Below are positions 1 through 9,686 of a stretch of DNA of 30,088 bases, in pieces. Within the stretch, counting starts at the first letter, position 1. Every line of letters starts with the position of its first letter. The position numbers were made by a program, and so were the translations under genes. Origin of the DNA: Myxococcales bacterium. Lineage in GTDB: Bacteria; Myxococcota; UBA796; SXON01. A model generated the notes under the pieces. It was given only the letters and a program-made list of their open reading frames with translations, did no database searches and was not told where the DNA came from. The stretch is from NCBI GenBank assembly GCA_009692585.1, contig SHYX01000051.1:1-30088 (forward strand). Direction: 5' to 3'.

Positions 1-296
<296 letters not shown>

Positions 297-707
297 GCTG
301 CCAGGATAGCCCGGAGACGGCCAGCTTGTCGCTGGCCATGACCGACACCTGACGGCCGGGGGCGGCAGGTCCCCATGGAGTTCCCTTCGGCGAAGAGAGG
401 CAGCCGGGGTGTGATCCGGCGACGGCTCCGACTTGGATCCGCCGCGTCGCACCGGCCCTTCCTTCTGCAGATCGCGATGCGTGCCGGGTCGTAACCGTCT
501 TGGCCGACGAGGTGTCACAGCAGTCGGCGGCCTCCCGCGCTGCGGCTGAAGTCAACGTTTTGGGGGTCCATTCGCGCGTGCCGCGCACGATGGCGGATCG
601 GCTCGATGCGGCGGTGGTCGATCTGTTGAGTCCGGCGGATCTGGTGCACGCCGTGGGCGACGCCAGGATGACATTCCGCCCCTCGGCGGCGCTCCCGGCG
701 CCTCATA
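297..707. other. Gap of about 410 bases with no convincing gene
   Basis: This stretch lies downstream of the OmpA fusion gene and upstream of the CotH-like gene, both on the minus strand, so it should hold the terminator of one and the promoter of the other. I could not identify either with confidence. A plus-strand frame is open from 353 to 796. From a TTG at 500 it gives a plausible-looking alpha/beta peptide containing MADRLDAAVVDLLSPADLV. It has no recognisable ribosome site or family, and its last 30 codons lie antisense to the OmpA gene. It could be a small gene, the remnant of one, or chance in GC-rich DNA. Confidence 0.4.
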
Positions 708-3700
708 TCACCCCCCCTGACGCCCACCCTTCCGCGGCTTGGTGTCGTCGTCCGTCGCGGGACCGGCGAGGATGCGGAAGACCACGCGGCGGTTGACCTC
801 GCGCGCTTCGGCGGCGGTTCCGGGTTGGAGCGGCTGGGCTTCCCCGTACCCCCGCGCCACGAGCCGGTCGGGTTCGATGCCCTGACCGATGAGGTATTTG
901 CGGACCGCTTCCCCCCGCCGCTGTGAAAGCTCGATGTTGTAGTCGTCGGCGCCCTGATCGTCGGTGTGGCCCTGCACCTCGACGAGGCGTAGCTCGGTGT
1001 GGTTGTCGAGGGTGGCGGCGACGTCGTCGAGGATGCGGTAGCTCTCGGCGGTGATGGTGGCGCTGTCCAGTTCGAAGAACACCTTGTCACGGATGTCGAC
1101 ACGATCCTTGAGCACCACGACGCGGCTGACGCCGAGGGTGACCAAGACGCTTTTCTTCTCGGCGTGCGCGACCTGCACCTTCAGGCGCTCAGGTCGGTAT
1201 CCCTCCGCCCACACCGACAGCTCCACCTCGCCGTTGGGGACCGGCTCGGTGCCGAGGCCGTCGCCGCCGGTGGTGAACTTCCGGCCTTCGCCCAGCAGGG
1301 TGACCAGCGCCGCGATGGGCTGGCCGGCTTCGTTCTGGACGGTGAGGATCAGCGTCCCGCCGACTGCGGCGGGCTCCAGCTGGAAGGCCTGCTCGTGGCG
1401 GGGCGCATCCGGCACCACCAGGCGTGCTTCGGTCGCGACAAAGCGGGGCGCCCTGACGCGAGCCGCGTAGTCACCGGCCGGAAGCGACCGGGTGAGTTCG
1501 CCGTCGGGCAGCGTCCAGCGGCCGATCTCCGGGCCGCTGGTCAGCTCCACGGAGGCCCCGGCGAGGCGACGTCCGTCGCCGTCGGTGACGACGAGGTGGG
1601 TGGGGACCAGGCCGGCGTCGGGGCAGCCATCGGCGTCGTCCTTGCCGTTCTGATCTTCGGGTTGGTCGGGGCACAGGTCCTGGCCGTCGGCGATGCCGTC
1701 GCCGTCGCGGTCGGGTCCGTGGGTGCGCCGCGCCGGCTCCGCGGCCGGCAGCCAGCGGAGGCCGCCCAGGAGGCGGAACTCGGGCGCGCCGATGCCCGTG
1801 CCCAGTCCGGTGCCCGCACCCAACGATGCGACGAGGTTGGGCCCCAGCTGCGCGCGCCCGCCCACGCGCCACTCCACCGGGCTGGCGCCGACGACATCCT
1901 TGGTCGAGAGCGCCGACGCCCCTTCCAACTCTGCCACCGCCGCGAAGATCTCACCCAGCGGCACCGACAGGCCCGCGCCCCACTCGACCCGGCTGCCCCA
2001 GCTCAACTCGCCGAGCGTGGCCGGTGAGGCGATGTGCATGCCCAGGTTCGCGGCGACGACGACGCGCTTCCCGGCGCTAACGCTGAGACCCGCGCCCACC
2101 TCCGGGGAGCCCGAGCCCACGTAGGCCGCCCCGGCGCCGGTGGGCAGGCCCACGTCGCCGTACACCCCGAGTCCGACCACCCCCCGGTGGCGCGGGACGA
2201 TCTCGCCGAGCACCCCCAGGCGCAGGTCGCCCAGCGCGAAGGTGCTGTCCATGAGGTCGCCGTCGACACTGTGCACCGGCAGGTCCAGCGTCAACCCCAG
2301 CCGACGACTCGCCCAGCTGGCGCCGAGGTCGACGGTCGCCGCCGAGCCGAGGAGCACCAGCGGCGCGCTCCCGTCGTCGTAGGTGTACTGGAGGGGTCGC
2401 GACGCGTAGTTGACGCCCAACCCCAGGCCGAAGCCCGGCGTGTGGGCCGAACTGTCGTGCAGGGAAAAGAAGGTCGCCGAGTCGAAGGCCGGCTGGTAGC
2501 GCTGCGCGTTGACCGTGGGGTCGGCCGCCGCGGCCGGGGAGGGGGCCGCGGCGAGGGCCGCGAGGGCGGTGATGCCTACCGCCGCGCCCCGTCGACGCCG
2601 CTGCAAGAGCAACAGCGTCGCCCCCAGCGCGCCCATCCCCGTCGTCGCGCCGCCGCCGGTCGAGCACGAGCCACCGGTGTAGTGGCCACCGCACAGACCG
2701 TCGACGCAGGCGCCACCCGAGTCCGTCGGCGCGGTGTCGATCGGGTCGGCGCACCCGTCGGGGTCGCTCGCACCGTCGAGCCGGTCGGGAAGCTCGTCGC
2801 AGTCCTCGTCGTCCTCGCAGCTTTCGGCGGCATCGCCGATCCCATCGGCGTCGGTGTCGGGATCGTCGGGGTTGCTGCCGCAGGTGGTCTCTTCGCCGTT
2901 GTTCACGCCGTCGCCGTCACGATCGGCGCAGTCGCCGTCATCGTCGTCAAGGTCGTAGGCGTCGATGATCCCGTCACAGTCGGCATCGACATCGGGTTCG
3001 TCGCCGTCGAGCACGCCGTTTTCGTCGCTGTCGGGGTCCTCCCAGGTGGGCAGGCCGTCGCCGTCGGCATCGTCGTCGGTGTCGTCGTCCGGGGTCGGGT
3101 CTTCGTCCACCGTCAAGAGGCCGTCGTCGTCGTCGTCATCGTCGCAGAAGTCGGGGAGACCGTCGCCATCGGTGTCGGCCAGGCCTTCGTCGGCATCGGC
3201 GTGCCCGTCGCCGTCGCTGTCGGTGGCGTCGTCTCCCCCGCACGCGCCCTCGAGCACGTCGGCGATGCCGTCCTCGTCCTTGTCCACGTCGTCGGTCGGA
3301 TCGTTCGGGTCGGTCTCCCACATGTCGTAGTCGCCGTTCCCGTTGCGATCTTCGAGTTGGTCCAGCAAGGTGCCGCCATCGGTGTCGTCGAGGGTGGGGT
3401 CGGTGGTCGAGTCGGGGTTGGCATCGGCCACGAAACAGCCGACGGTGATGTCGGTGTCGGGCATCTCGGTGCCAACGCCGAGCTCCAGCCCATCGGAGAG
3501 GGTGTCCTCGTCGCTGTCACAGTCGAGCGGGTCTGTCGCGTGGGTGCCGATCTCCTCGCCGTCGGAGACCCCGTCGTCGTCGCTGTCGGCGTCGGTGGCG
3601 TCGGTGCCCAGGGCGTCTTCGTCCAGGTCCAAGGCGCCGTCGCCGTCCTGGTCGATGCCGAGGCTGTCGCTCCAGGCGTCGGCCAGGGCGCCGAGGGTGG

Positions 3701-4322
3701 TGCTGTCGTCGGTTCCGCACAGGTCGGCGTTGGCGCCGACGGGGGTGCCGCTGGCGCCGGTCACCCCGGCCAGGCGGAACGTCGACCGGCTGGAGAACGA
3801 TCCGGGCAGATCGCCAAGGTCGACGCTCACGTCGATGAACCAGTCGCCCAGGGTGTGCAGCGAAGTGTCGGCCTCGCCCACCTGGTAGTGCGTGGCGTTC
3901 ACGACGACGAGATCGAGCGCGGCGACGTCCACACCCGGGTCGCCGCCGCGGTTCTGGTACAGGTAGACCGTGGGCGACGCGCCGGCGAGCGCCAGAACGT
4001 ACTCGAAGTTGGCGTCGTCTCCGTCGACGTCGATGAGGAAGGACCAGTCCAGGGGCAACAGGAAGCTGCCTTCGGTGAACCAGGGGTCGTCGTCCACGCG
4101 CATGCGCACGAACAGCTCTTCACCATCGGTGCTCCAGTACAAGGCGCCCGCGGTCAGCGCCGCATCGCCCACGCAGTCGATGGAGTCGTCGCTGCCCAGG
4201 TCGTCGCGGTCGTGATCGTCGACGACGTCGACGACGTCGGTGCCGCGGGACTGGACCGCCGTCCATTCGTCGTCGGTGGCGGGCCAGGCGAAACCAGGAG
4301 AGCTGGCGAGGAGAAGCAGCAT
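708..4322 (-). CDS. Thrombospondin-3 repeat / internal MYXO-CTERM / OmpA-family fusion protein
   Basis: This 1204-residue protein starts at the ATG at 4322, which opens a signal peptide (MLLLLASSPGFAWP); the frame is open further upstream but without a signal there. Residues 16-200 look like a beta-sandwich that reports a measured-value style domain (DOMON/CBM9-like, uncertain). Residues 205-535 are thrombospondin type 3-like Ca-binding repeats (DxDxDGxxD). At Cys553 a MYXO-CTERM-like segment follows: Cys-Ser-Thr-Gly-Gly-Gly, a hydrophobic stretch, then RRRR at 575-578. It continues directly into a second signal-like stretch ending APSPAAAA (residues 594-600), then a probable beta-barrel (601-870), one Ca-binding repeat, two carboxypeptidase-regulatory-like beta domains, and an OmpA peptidoglycan-binding domain (about 1079-1185). 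That domain has GHTDDQG and LSQRRGEAV, with the Asp and Arg that bind diaminopimelate in this family. It probably links the outer membrane to peptidoglycan and displays a surface arm. It may be processed in the middle, or be a fusion of two genes. Confidence 0.85.
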   Translation of the reverse strand: MLLLLASSPGFAWPATDDEWTAVQSRGTDVVDVVDDHDRDDLGSDDSIDCVGDAALTAGALYWSTDGEELFVRMRVDDDPWFTEGSFLLPLDWSFLIDVDGDDANFEYVLALAGASPTVYLYQNRGGDPGVDVAALDLVVVNATHYQVGEADTSLHTLGDWFIDVSVDLGDLPGSFSSRSTFRLAGVTGASGTPVGANADLCGTDDSTTLGALADAWSDSLGIDQDGDGALDLDEDALGTDATDADSDDDGVSDGEEIGTHATDPLDCDSDEDTLSDGLELGVGTEMPDTDITVGCFVADANPDSTTDPTLDDTDGGTLLDQLEDRNGNGDYDMWETDPNDPTDDVDKDEDGIADVLEGACGGDDATDSDGDGHADADEGLADTDGDGLPDFCDDDDDDDGLLTVDEDPTPDDDTDDDADGDGLPTWEDPDSDENGVLDGDEPDVDADCDGIIDAYDLDDDDGDCADRDGDGVNNGEETTCGSNPDDPDTDADGIGDAAESCEDDEDCDELPDRLDGASDPDGCADPIDTAPTDSGGACVDGLCGGHYTGGSCSTGGGATTGMGALGATLLLLQRRRRGAAVGITALAALAAAPSPAAAADPTVNAQRYQPAFDSATFFSLHDSSAHTPGFGLGLGVNYASRPLQYTYDDGSAPLVLLGSAATVDLGASWASRRLGLTLDLPVHSVDGDLMDSTFALGDLRLGVLGEIVPRHRGVVGLGVYGDVGLPTGAGAAYVGSGSPEVGAGLSVSAGKRVVVAANLGMHIASPATLGELSWGSRVEWGAGLSVPLGEIFAAVAELEGASALSTKDVVGASPVEWRVGGRAQLGPNLVASLGAGTGLGTGIGAPEFRLLGGLRWLPAAEPARRTHGPDRDGDGIADGQDLCPDQPEDQNGKDDADGCPDAGLVPTHLVVTDGDGRRLAGASVELTSGPEIGRWTLPDGELTRSLPAGDYAARVRAPRFVATEARLVVPDAPRHEQAFQLEPAAVGGTLILTVQNEAGQPIAALVTLLGEGRKFTTGGDGLGTEPVPNGEVELSVWAEGYRPERLKVQVAHAEKKSVLVTLGVSRVVVLKDRVDIRDKVFFELDSATITAESYRILDDVAATLDNHTELRLVEVQGHTDDQGADDYNIELSQRRGEAVRKYLIGQGIEPDRLVARGYGEAQPLQPGTAAEAREVNRRVVFRILAGPATDDDTKPRKGGRQGG
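2750..3700 (-). repeat. Thrombospondin type 3-like Asp-rich repeat region
   Basis: This part of the OmpA fusion gene encodes many short Ca-binding loops of the form DxDxDG. It includes a run of eight Asp residues near 3119-3145 (plus strand gtcgtcgtc...). The biased GAC/GAT codons keep the opposite strand open over a long distance, but that antisense frame has no sign of being a gene. Confidence 0.8.
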
Positions 4323-4332
4323 GTTCGGACCC

Positions 4333-4350
4333 CTTGACGCGTCAAGTGTA
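4333..4350 (-). promoter_or_regulatory. Palindromic operator-like site, copy 1
   Basis: On the minus strand this reads TACACTTGACGCGTCAAG. The last 14 bases are a perfect palindrome, CTTGACGCGTCAAG. It ends 10 bases before the ATG of the OmpA fusion gene. A near-identical 18-base site with the same orientation lies at 12473-12490. A symmetric site over a likely transcription start fits a dimeric repressor or activator site. The protein that binds it is not identified here. Confidence 0.65.
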
Positions 4351-4373
4351 CTGCTTTTGGCGAGGATTGTCCA
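4345..4373 (-). promoter_or_regulatory. Likely sigma70-type promoter of the OmpA fusion gene
   Basis: Reading the minus strand, TGGACA (complement of 4368-4373) is followed after exactly 17 bases by TACACT (complement of 4345-4350). These match the -35 and -10 consensus at 5 and 4 of 6 positions. The transcription start would fall inside the palindrome, and the leader would be very short. This is pattern matching by eye, and the leader leaves little room for a ribosome site. Confidence 0.45.
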
Positions 4374-4492
4374 GCAACCCCGGGCGATGCCCCAGCAGGC
4401 CCCACTTCGGGGCCGGGGCGCGACGCTCACGGGGGCAGGTCGGCATCGCGTCGCCGCCGACGCCCTCACCCCATCGCGGATAGACATCCGCG

Positions 4493-5185
4493 ATGGAACC
4501 CCCCGCGCCGCCGCGTCCGGCCGCCACCATCCTGCTGCTGCGCGACGGGGCTGCCGGCCTGGAAGTCTGGCTCATGGAGCGGGCGCGCACCACCGGCTTC
4601 ATGGCCTCGGCCTGGGTCTTCCCGGGCGGGCGCGTCGACCCGGAGGACGAGTTCGCGGCGGCGGTCGGTGGGGACGTCGAGCGGGTGCCGCGCCACTTCT
4701 GGGTCGCCGCGGCGCGGGAGCTGCATGAGGAGGCCGGCGTCGCGCTCCGCGACGGCGTCGCCTGGGACCTGCGTGGGATGCGGGTGTGGGCCCATTGGGT
4801 GACGCCCGAGGTCGAGCCACGCCGCTACGACACGTGGTTCTTCGCCGCGCGCTTGCCCGCGGGCGCCGAAGCGAAGATCGACGGGCAAGAAGCCAGCCGC
4901 GGCGGCTGGTACCGCCCCGCCGCCGCCCTGGAGCTGTCGGAAGGGGGTGAGCTGCCGGTGGCGCCGCCGACCCTACGCACGCTGGTCGAGCTGCTCCCCT
5001 ACGCCGACGTCGAGGCGGTCCTCCAGAGCCCGCGGCATACTCCTCCCATCATGCCGAAGTTCCTGGACGTCGCCGGCACCCTCCACGTCCTGCTGCCGGG
5101 CGACCCCGACCACCCCTCCGCCGAGCGTGTCGACCCGCCGTGGCGCTACGCCTTCTCGGCGGGGCGCTGGTGGGCGTCGCCATGA
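4493..5185 (+). CDS. NUDIX hydrolase, NUDT19/NUDT8-like
   Basis: This 230-residue protein cleaves a nucleoside diphosphate linked to another group. A CoA or NADH type substrate is likely by analogy to NUDT19/NUDT8-like relatives, but the sequence does not prove it. The fold shows in the opening strand (ATILLLRDG, then VWLMERARTTGFMASAWVFPGG) and in the NUDIX helix AARELHEEAGV, which carries the metal-binding REXXEEXG residues. Between the Gly of the box and this helix there is a long insert of about 25 residues, as seen in the NUDT19 type. The ATG at 4493 sits 6 bases after the ATAG of the upstream spacer. The 3' end overlaps the next gene by 46 bases if that gene uses its GTG, or by 4 bases (ATGA) if it uses the later ATG. 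It is divergent from the OmpA fusion gene. Confidence 0.85.
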   Translation: MEPPAPPRPAATILLLRDGAAGLEVWLMERARTTGFMASAWVFPGGRVDPEDEFAAAVGGDVERVPRHFWVAAARELHEEAGVALRDGVAWDLRGMRVWAHWVTPEVEPRRYDTWFFAARLPAGAEAKIDGQEASRGGWYRPAAALELSEGGELPVAPPTLRTLVELLPYADVEAVLQSPRHTPPIMPKFLDVAGTLHVLLPGDPDHPSAERVDPPWRYAFSAGRWWASP

Positions 5186-6399
5186 TTCCGCTCGTTCTGG
5201 AGCCCATGCACATGGTGGCGGACGCCCCGCCCCCCGGCGCCGTCCCCCGGTTTCCCGGCGCCCACGGCGCGCTGGCCCGGCACTGGGTCCTCCGCGGCGA
5301 CGACGCCCCGCTGCGAGCACGCGCCCTCCTCGCTCGCGGCGCGATCGAGCGTGCCTGGGTCGCGATGCGTCCGGCGCCGCCACCCTGGGGCGACCTCCCC
5401 CCGGCGACGCCCACCTTCCACCAGGCCTGGCGCGCCGCCTTCCCCGCCGGACTTGGACTGAGCACGGCGCGGGCGTGGCCCGCCGACATCGGCCCCGCGG
5501 GCGCCTGGGCGTGGCCCGGCGGTCGCGGCGAAAACGTGACCGTCGTCGTCATCGAGTACTCGTGGGATCCGACGCACGAAGAGCTCCTGGGCCTGGCCAC
5601 CGCGCCTTTGGGGGGCGTGCCCGACGCGACCTGGGCTTTTCACGGCACCGGGGTGCTCGGCATCCTCGCGGCGGGGGACAACGACTTCGGCGTCACCGGG
5701 GCGGCGCCCCTGGCCGACGTGCTGGTGCAGCACCCCTACTTCGAGGTCGGTGCCGCGCTGGAGTACGACGTGGCCCGGGCCGTCGTCGAGGCGACCGCGG
5801 CGCTCTCGGCTGGCGACATCCTCCTCATCGAACAGCAGGTCTACGGCCCGGACGACGAGTACCTCCCCGTCAGCTACGACGGGGGGGTTCGCGACGCGAT
5901 CCGCGCCGCCACGACCGCCGGCATCGTGGTCATCGAGCCGGCCGGCAACGACGACCAGGATCTGGACGACCCGACGTGGGAGGGGGCGTTCCTCGACGAC
6001 ACCGGCGTCATCCGCGTCGGCGGCGGCAGCTCTTCCTTCGAGCCGGTGCCGCGTTTTCGAAGCGCGTCCAACCACGGATCGGCGGTGCATGTGCAGGCGT
6101 GGAGCGACGGCATCGTCACCTGCGCCGGACCCCCGTACACCGACCTGTTCTACCCCGAGGAGGACCCGCGCCAGGCCTACACCTCATCCTTCGCGGGGAC
6201 CAGCGGCGCGGCGGCCCTGGTGGCGGGCCTCGCCGCGGTGCTTCAATCCACGAGTCTCGCCGTCCGCGGCGAACCCCTGACCGCAACCGAACTGCGCGCC
6301 GCCTTGGTCTCGGCGGGGTGGGCGCAGGCGGACGGCTCTCCAGGGATCGGGCCGCTCCCGGACGGGCGCAGGATGCTTCGCACCTGGATGGTGCCGTAG
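5140..6399 (+). CDS. Secreted S8 (subtilisin-family) peptidase-like protein with Glu at the Asp position
   Basis: The GTG at 5140 was chosen because it gives a full hydrophobic signal sequence (LRLLGGALVGVAMIPLVL). The alternative ATG at 5182 overlaps the NUDIX stop as ATGA but cuts this signal short. The mature 419-residue product is probably periplasmic or secreted. The subtilase residues are visible: His168 in FHGTGVLGILAAG, the oxyanion Asn270 in PAGND, and Ser355 in SFAGTSGAAALVAG. Where subtilases have the catalytic Asp (VxVIDTG) this protein has Glu139 in VVVIEYSWDPTHEEL. The same register, with the HEEL that follows, shows this is the right place. Residues 30-125 form an N-terminal region of unknown function. 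It may be an active variant subfamily or an altered-activity enzyme. Confidence 0.8.
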   Translation: MALRLLGGALVGVAMIPLVLEPMHMVADAPPPGAVPRFPGAHGALARHWVLRGDDAPLRARALLARGAIERAWVAMRPAPPPWGDLPPATPTFHQAWRAAFPAGLGLSTARAWPADIGPAGAWAWPGGRGENVTVVVIEYSWDPTHEELLGLATAPLGGVPDATWAFHGTGVLGILAAGDNDFGVTGAAPLADVLVQHPYFEVGAALEYDVARAVVEATAALSAGDILLIEQQVYGPDDEYLPVSYDGGVRDAIRAATTAGIVVIEPAGNDDQDLDDPTWEGAFLDDTGVIRVGGGSSSFEPVPRFRSASNHGSAVHVQAWSDGIVTCAGPPYTDLFYPEEDPRQAYTSSFAGTSGAAALVAGLAAVLQSTSLAVRGEPLTATELRAALVSAGWAQADGSPGIGPLPDGRRMLRTWMVP

Positions 6400-6461
6400 G
6401 GCGCCCGGTCCCGTGACCTCCGCCGCTCCGCGGCATAGGAAGCCCCCCTTCCGGACGGCCG

Positions 6462-7760
<1,299 letters not shown>

Positions 7761-7821
7761 ACCGGGGGCGTCTGCACCGCTTCTGCACCACACCGGTGCG
7801 ATTGCCGACTATGCTCCTCCG

Positions 7822-8562
7822 ATGGTGCTGCTCTTCGCGCTCGGCTGCATCCACCAGGTCTCCTGGACCGAGGAGCACGCCGCGCGTTATCCAGCACCGA
7901 CCACGCGAGTTGCGGTGGTGGCCATGGAGCAGGCCTGTCGGCCCCTGGCGCAGGCGGTCATCGACGCGCTGCGGTCGCGCCCAGGCGTGGAGGTCACTCC
8001 AGACGCCAGCCAACGCTTGTTCGTCACCTCGTGTGATGATCTGGTGACCACCGCGGTGGATGTCGAAGGCACCTACCCGGGCCTGACCTACACCAGCAGC
8101 GTGTACTTCGAGCGGCGGCGGTACCGATTGCACGGCTGGGCGCGGGGCGAGATCGAGGTGCAGTCGCCCGGCTTGGCGCCGATGAAGTTTACGGCGGTGG
8201 CCGAGCGCGATCAGCGCGGCGCGTGGTTCGACGGCGGCGACGTCGACATTCCCGCGTCCCCGCAGCTGCGGTCGCGCCTGGCCGACGAGGTCGCCGATGG
8301 CCTGGTCCAGAACCTCGTGCCGCTGCCGCAGACCGTCCGCCGGACGGTGTACGCCGATCCCGAGCCCGGCACCGCGCGCAAGCTCCACAACGACGCGGTC
8401 GCGGCCGAGCGTGCCGGAAATCTGGACGAAGCGATGCGCCTGGCCCGTGCCGCCTACGCGGCCGACCCGGGGCCGGCGACGATGGACTACGTCGAACTGC
8501 TGGACCAGCGCGCCGAGGCGATCAACTACGCGTCCAAGGGCGAGACGGCTCATCCCGACTGA
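7822..8562 (+). CDS. Lipoprotein of unknown function with C-terminal TPR-like helices, possibly frameshifted
   Basis: The 246-residue product begins MVLLFALGCIHQ, a very short signal with a lipobox (Leu-Gly-Cys), so it is probably an outer-membrane or periplasmic lipoprotein. Residues 25-165 look like an alpha/beta domain opening with RVAVVAMEQACRPLAQAVIDAL, similar in layout to lipoproteins that bind or assemble envelope parts, but no family is recognised. Residues 185-235 resemble a tetratricopeptide unit (NDAVAAERAGNLDEAMRLARAAYAADP). The frame stops at 8562 just after the first helix of a further unit. In the next frame a sensible second helix (DADSDRMIAVANAAAG) runs to a TAG at 8620, which suggests a one-base indel. 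It is convergent with pfkA. Confidence 0.75.
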   Translation: MVLLFALGCIHQVSWTEEHAARYPAPTTRVAVVAMEQACRPLAQAVIDALRSRPGVEVTPDASQRLFVTSCDDLVTTAVDVEGTYPGLTYTSSVYFERRRYRLHGWARGEIEVQSPGLAPMKFTAVAERDQRGAWFDGGDVDIPASPQLRSRLADEVADGLVQNLVPLPQTVRRTVYADPEPGTARKLHNDAVAAERAGNLDEAMRLARAAYAADPGPATMDYVELLDQRAEAINYASKGETAHPD

Positions 8563-8616
8563 CGCCGATTCGGATCGGATGATCGCCGTCGCGAACGCCG
8601 CGGCTGGCAAGCGGTA

Positions 8617-9654
8617 TTAGCCCCCCATCTCGACGCCGACCGCCCGTGCGGTCATGATCAGCTCGCCGTGCACATCGACCACCCGGTTGGTTTCCACGGC
8701 GTCGGTCAGCGGCACGCCGATGACCTTTCCGTCGCGCAGCGCCACCATCTGGCCCCATCGGCCGGCCGCCGCGAGGTCCACGGCCATAACCCCGAAGCGG
8801 GTGGCCAACACCCGGTCATAGGCGTCGGGCGAGCCCCCGCGCTGAAGGTGGCCGAGCACGGTCAGGCGGATGTCGAGCTCAGGCTCGGCCGCTTCGAGCG
8901 CGTCCACCACGAGTTGCCCGGCCCGCCCCGGCGGCGACTCTTGCCCCGCCGGCCGGGCCGACTCCGAGACCACGATGAGCGAGAACCGGCGACCGATGTT
9001 CCGACGCTGTTCGAGCTTGCCGCGGATGCGCTCCAGCTCCCAGGGAATCTCGGGGATCAGGATGACGTCGGCTCCTCCGGCGATGCCACCGTGGAGGGCG
9101 ATGAAGCCGGCATCGCGACCCATCACCTCGACCACGATGCAGCGATCGTGGCTCTCCGCGGTGGTGTGGAGCCGGTCGAGCGCGTCGGTGACACAATCGA
9201 CCGCGGATTGAAAGCCGAAGGTCTGGTCGGTGGCGCCGAGGTCGTTGTCGATGGTCTTGGGCACGCCGATCACCGGCACGCCCTCCTCGCGCATGAGTTT
9301 TTCGGCGATGCGCATCGTGCCGTCGCCCCCGATGACGATGAGCCCTTCCATGCCCAGTCGATCGAGCTCCACGCGCACGTCATGGGCGTGGTTCTTCCCA
9401 TCCTTCCATTTGAAGGGGTCGCCCCGGTTGGTGGTGCCCAGGACCGTGCCGCCGCGGCTGAGGAGCCCCCCGCACGAGCGCGGGACCAGCCGCCGCAGCC
9501 GCATGGGCCGCGCGATGAGCCCGTCGAAGGCGTCCTCCACCCCGGTCAAGAGCCAGCCCTTCTGGCCGACGCCATACTTCACCGCGGCCCGAATGACCGC
9601 GTTGAGCCCCGGAGCGTCGCCGCCGCCGGTCAGGATGCCCACGTGGCGTGACAT
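8617..9654 (-). CDS. pfkA: 6-phosphofructokinase, ATP-type by residue pattern
   Basis: This 345-residue cytoplasmic enzyme phosphorylates fructose 6-phosphate to the 1,6-bisphosphate. The start ATG at 9654 gives MSRHVGILTGGGDAPG, the usual nucleotide-binding opening; the frame is open for 18 codons upstream but these are not family-like. The motif IGGDGT has Gly112 where PPi-dependent enzymes have Asp (Escherichia coli position 104). PKTIDND has Lys133 (position 124). From what is known of the family, Gly plus Lys is the pattern of the mixed-substrate group III ATP enzymes of actinobacteria, so ATP is the expected donor. The catalytic Asp residues are in TIDND. It is divergent from the GH1-like gene, with 32 bases between the starts, and its 3' end meets the lipoprotein gene. 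Confidence 0.93.
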   Translation of the reverse strand: MSRHVGILTGGGDAPGLNAVIRAAVKYGVGQKGWLLTGVEDAFDGLIARPMRLRRLVPRSCGGLLSRGGTVLGTTNRGDPFKWKDGKNHAHDVRVELDRLGMEGLIVIGGDGTMRIAEKLMREEGVPVIGVPKTIDNDLGATDQTFGFQSAVDCVTDALDRLHTTAESHDRCIVVEVMGRDAGFIALHGGIAGGADVILIPEIPWELERIRGKLEQRRNIGRRFSLIVVSESARPAGQESPPGRAGQLVVDALEAAEPELDIRLTVLGHLQRGGSPDAYDRVLATRFGVMAVDLAAAGRWGQMVALRDGKVIGVPLTDAVETNRVVDVHGELIMTARAVGVEMGG

Positions 9655-9686
9655 GCTCGAGCCTCCGCGCCCGGCTAACAGTACCG

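Noticed and set aside
2034..4337. A very long open plus-strand frame antisense to the thrombospondin-3/OmpA gene
   Set aside because: It is produced by the biased Asp and Gly codons of the opposite strand; it has Val/Gly repeat text with no family and no start signals, while the minus-strand frame has clear domains.
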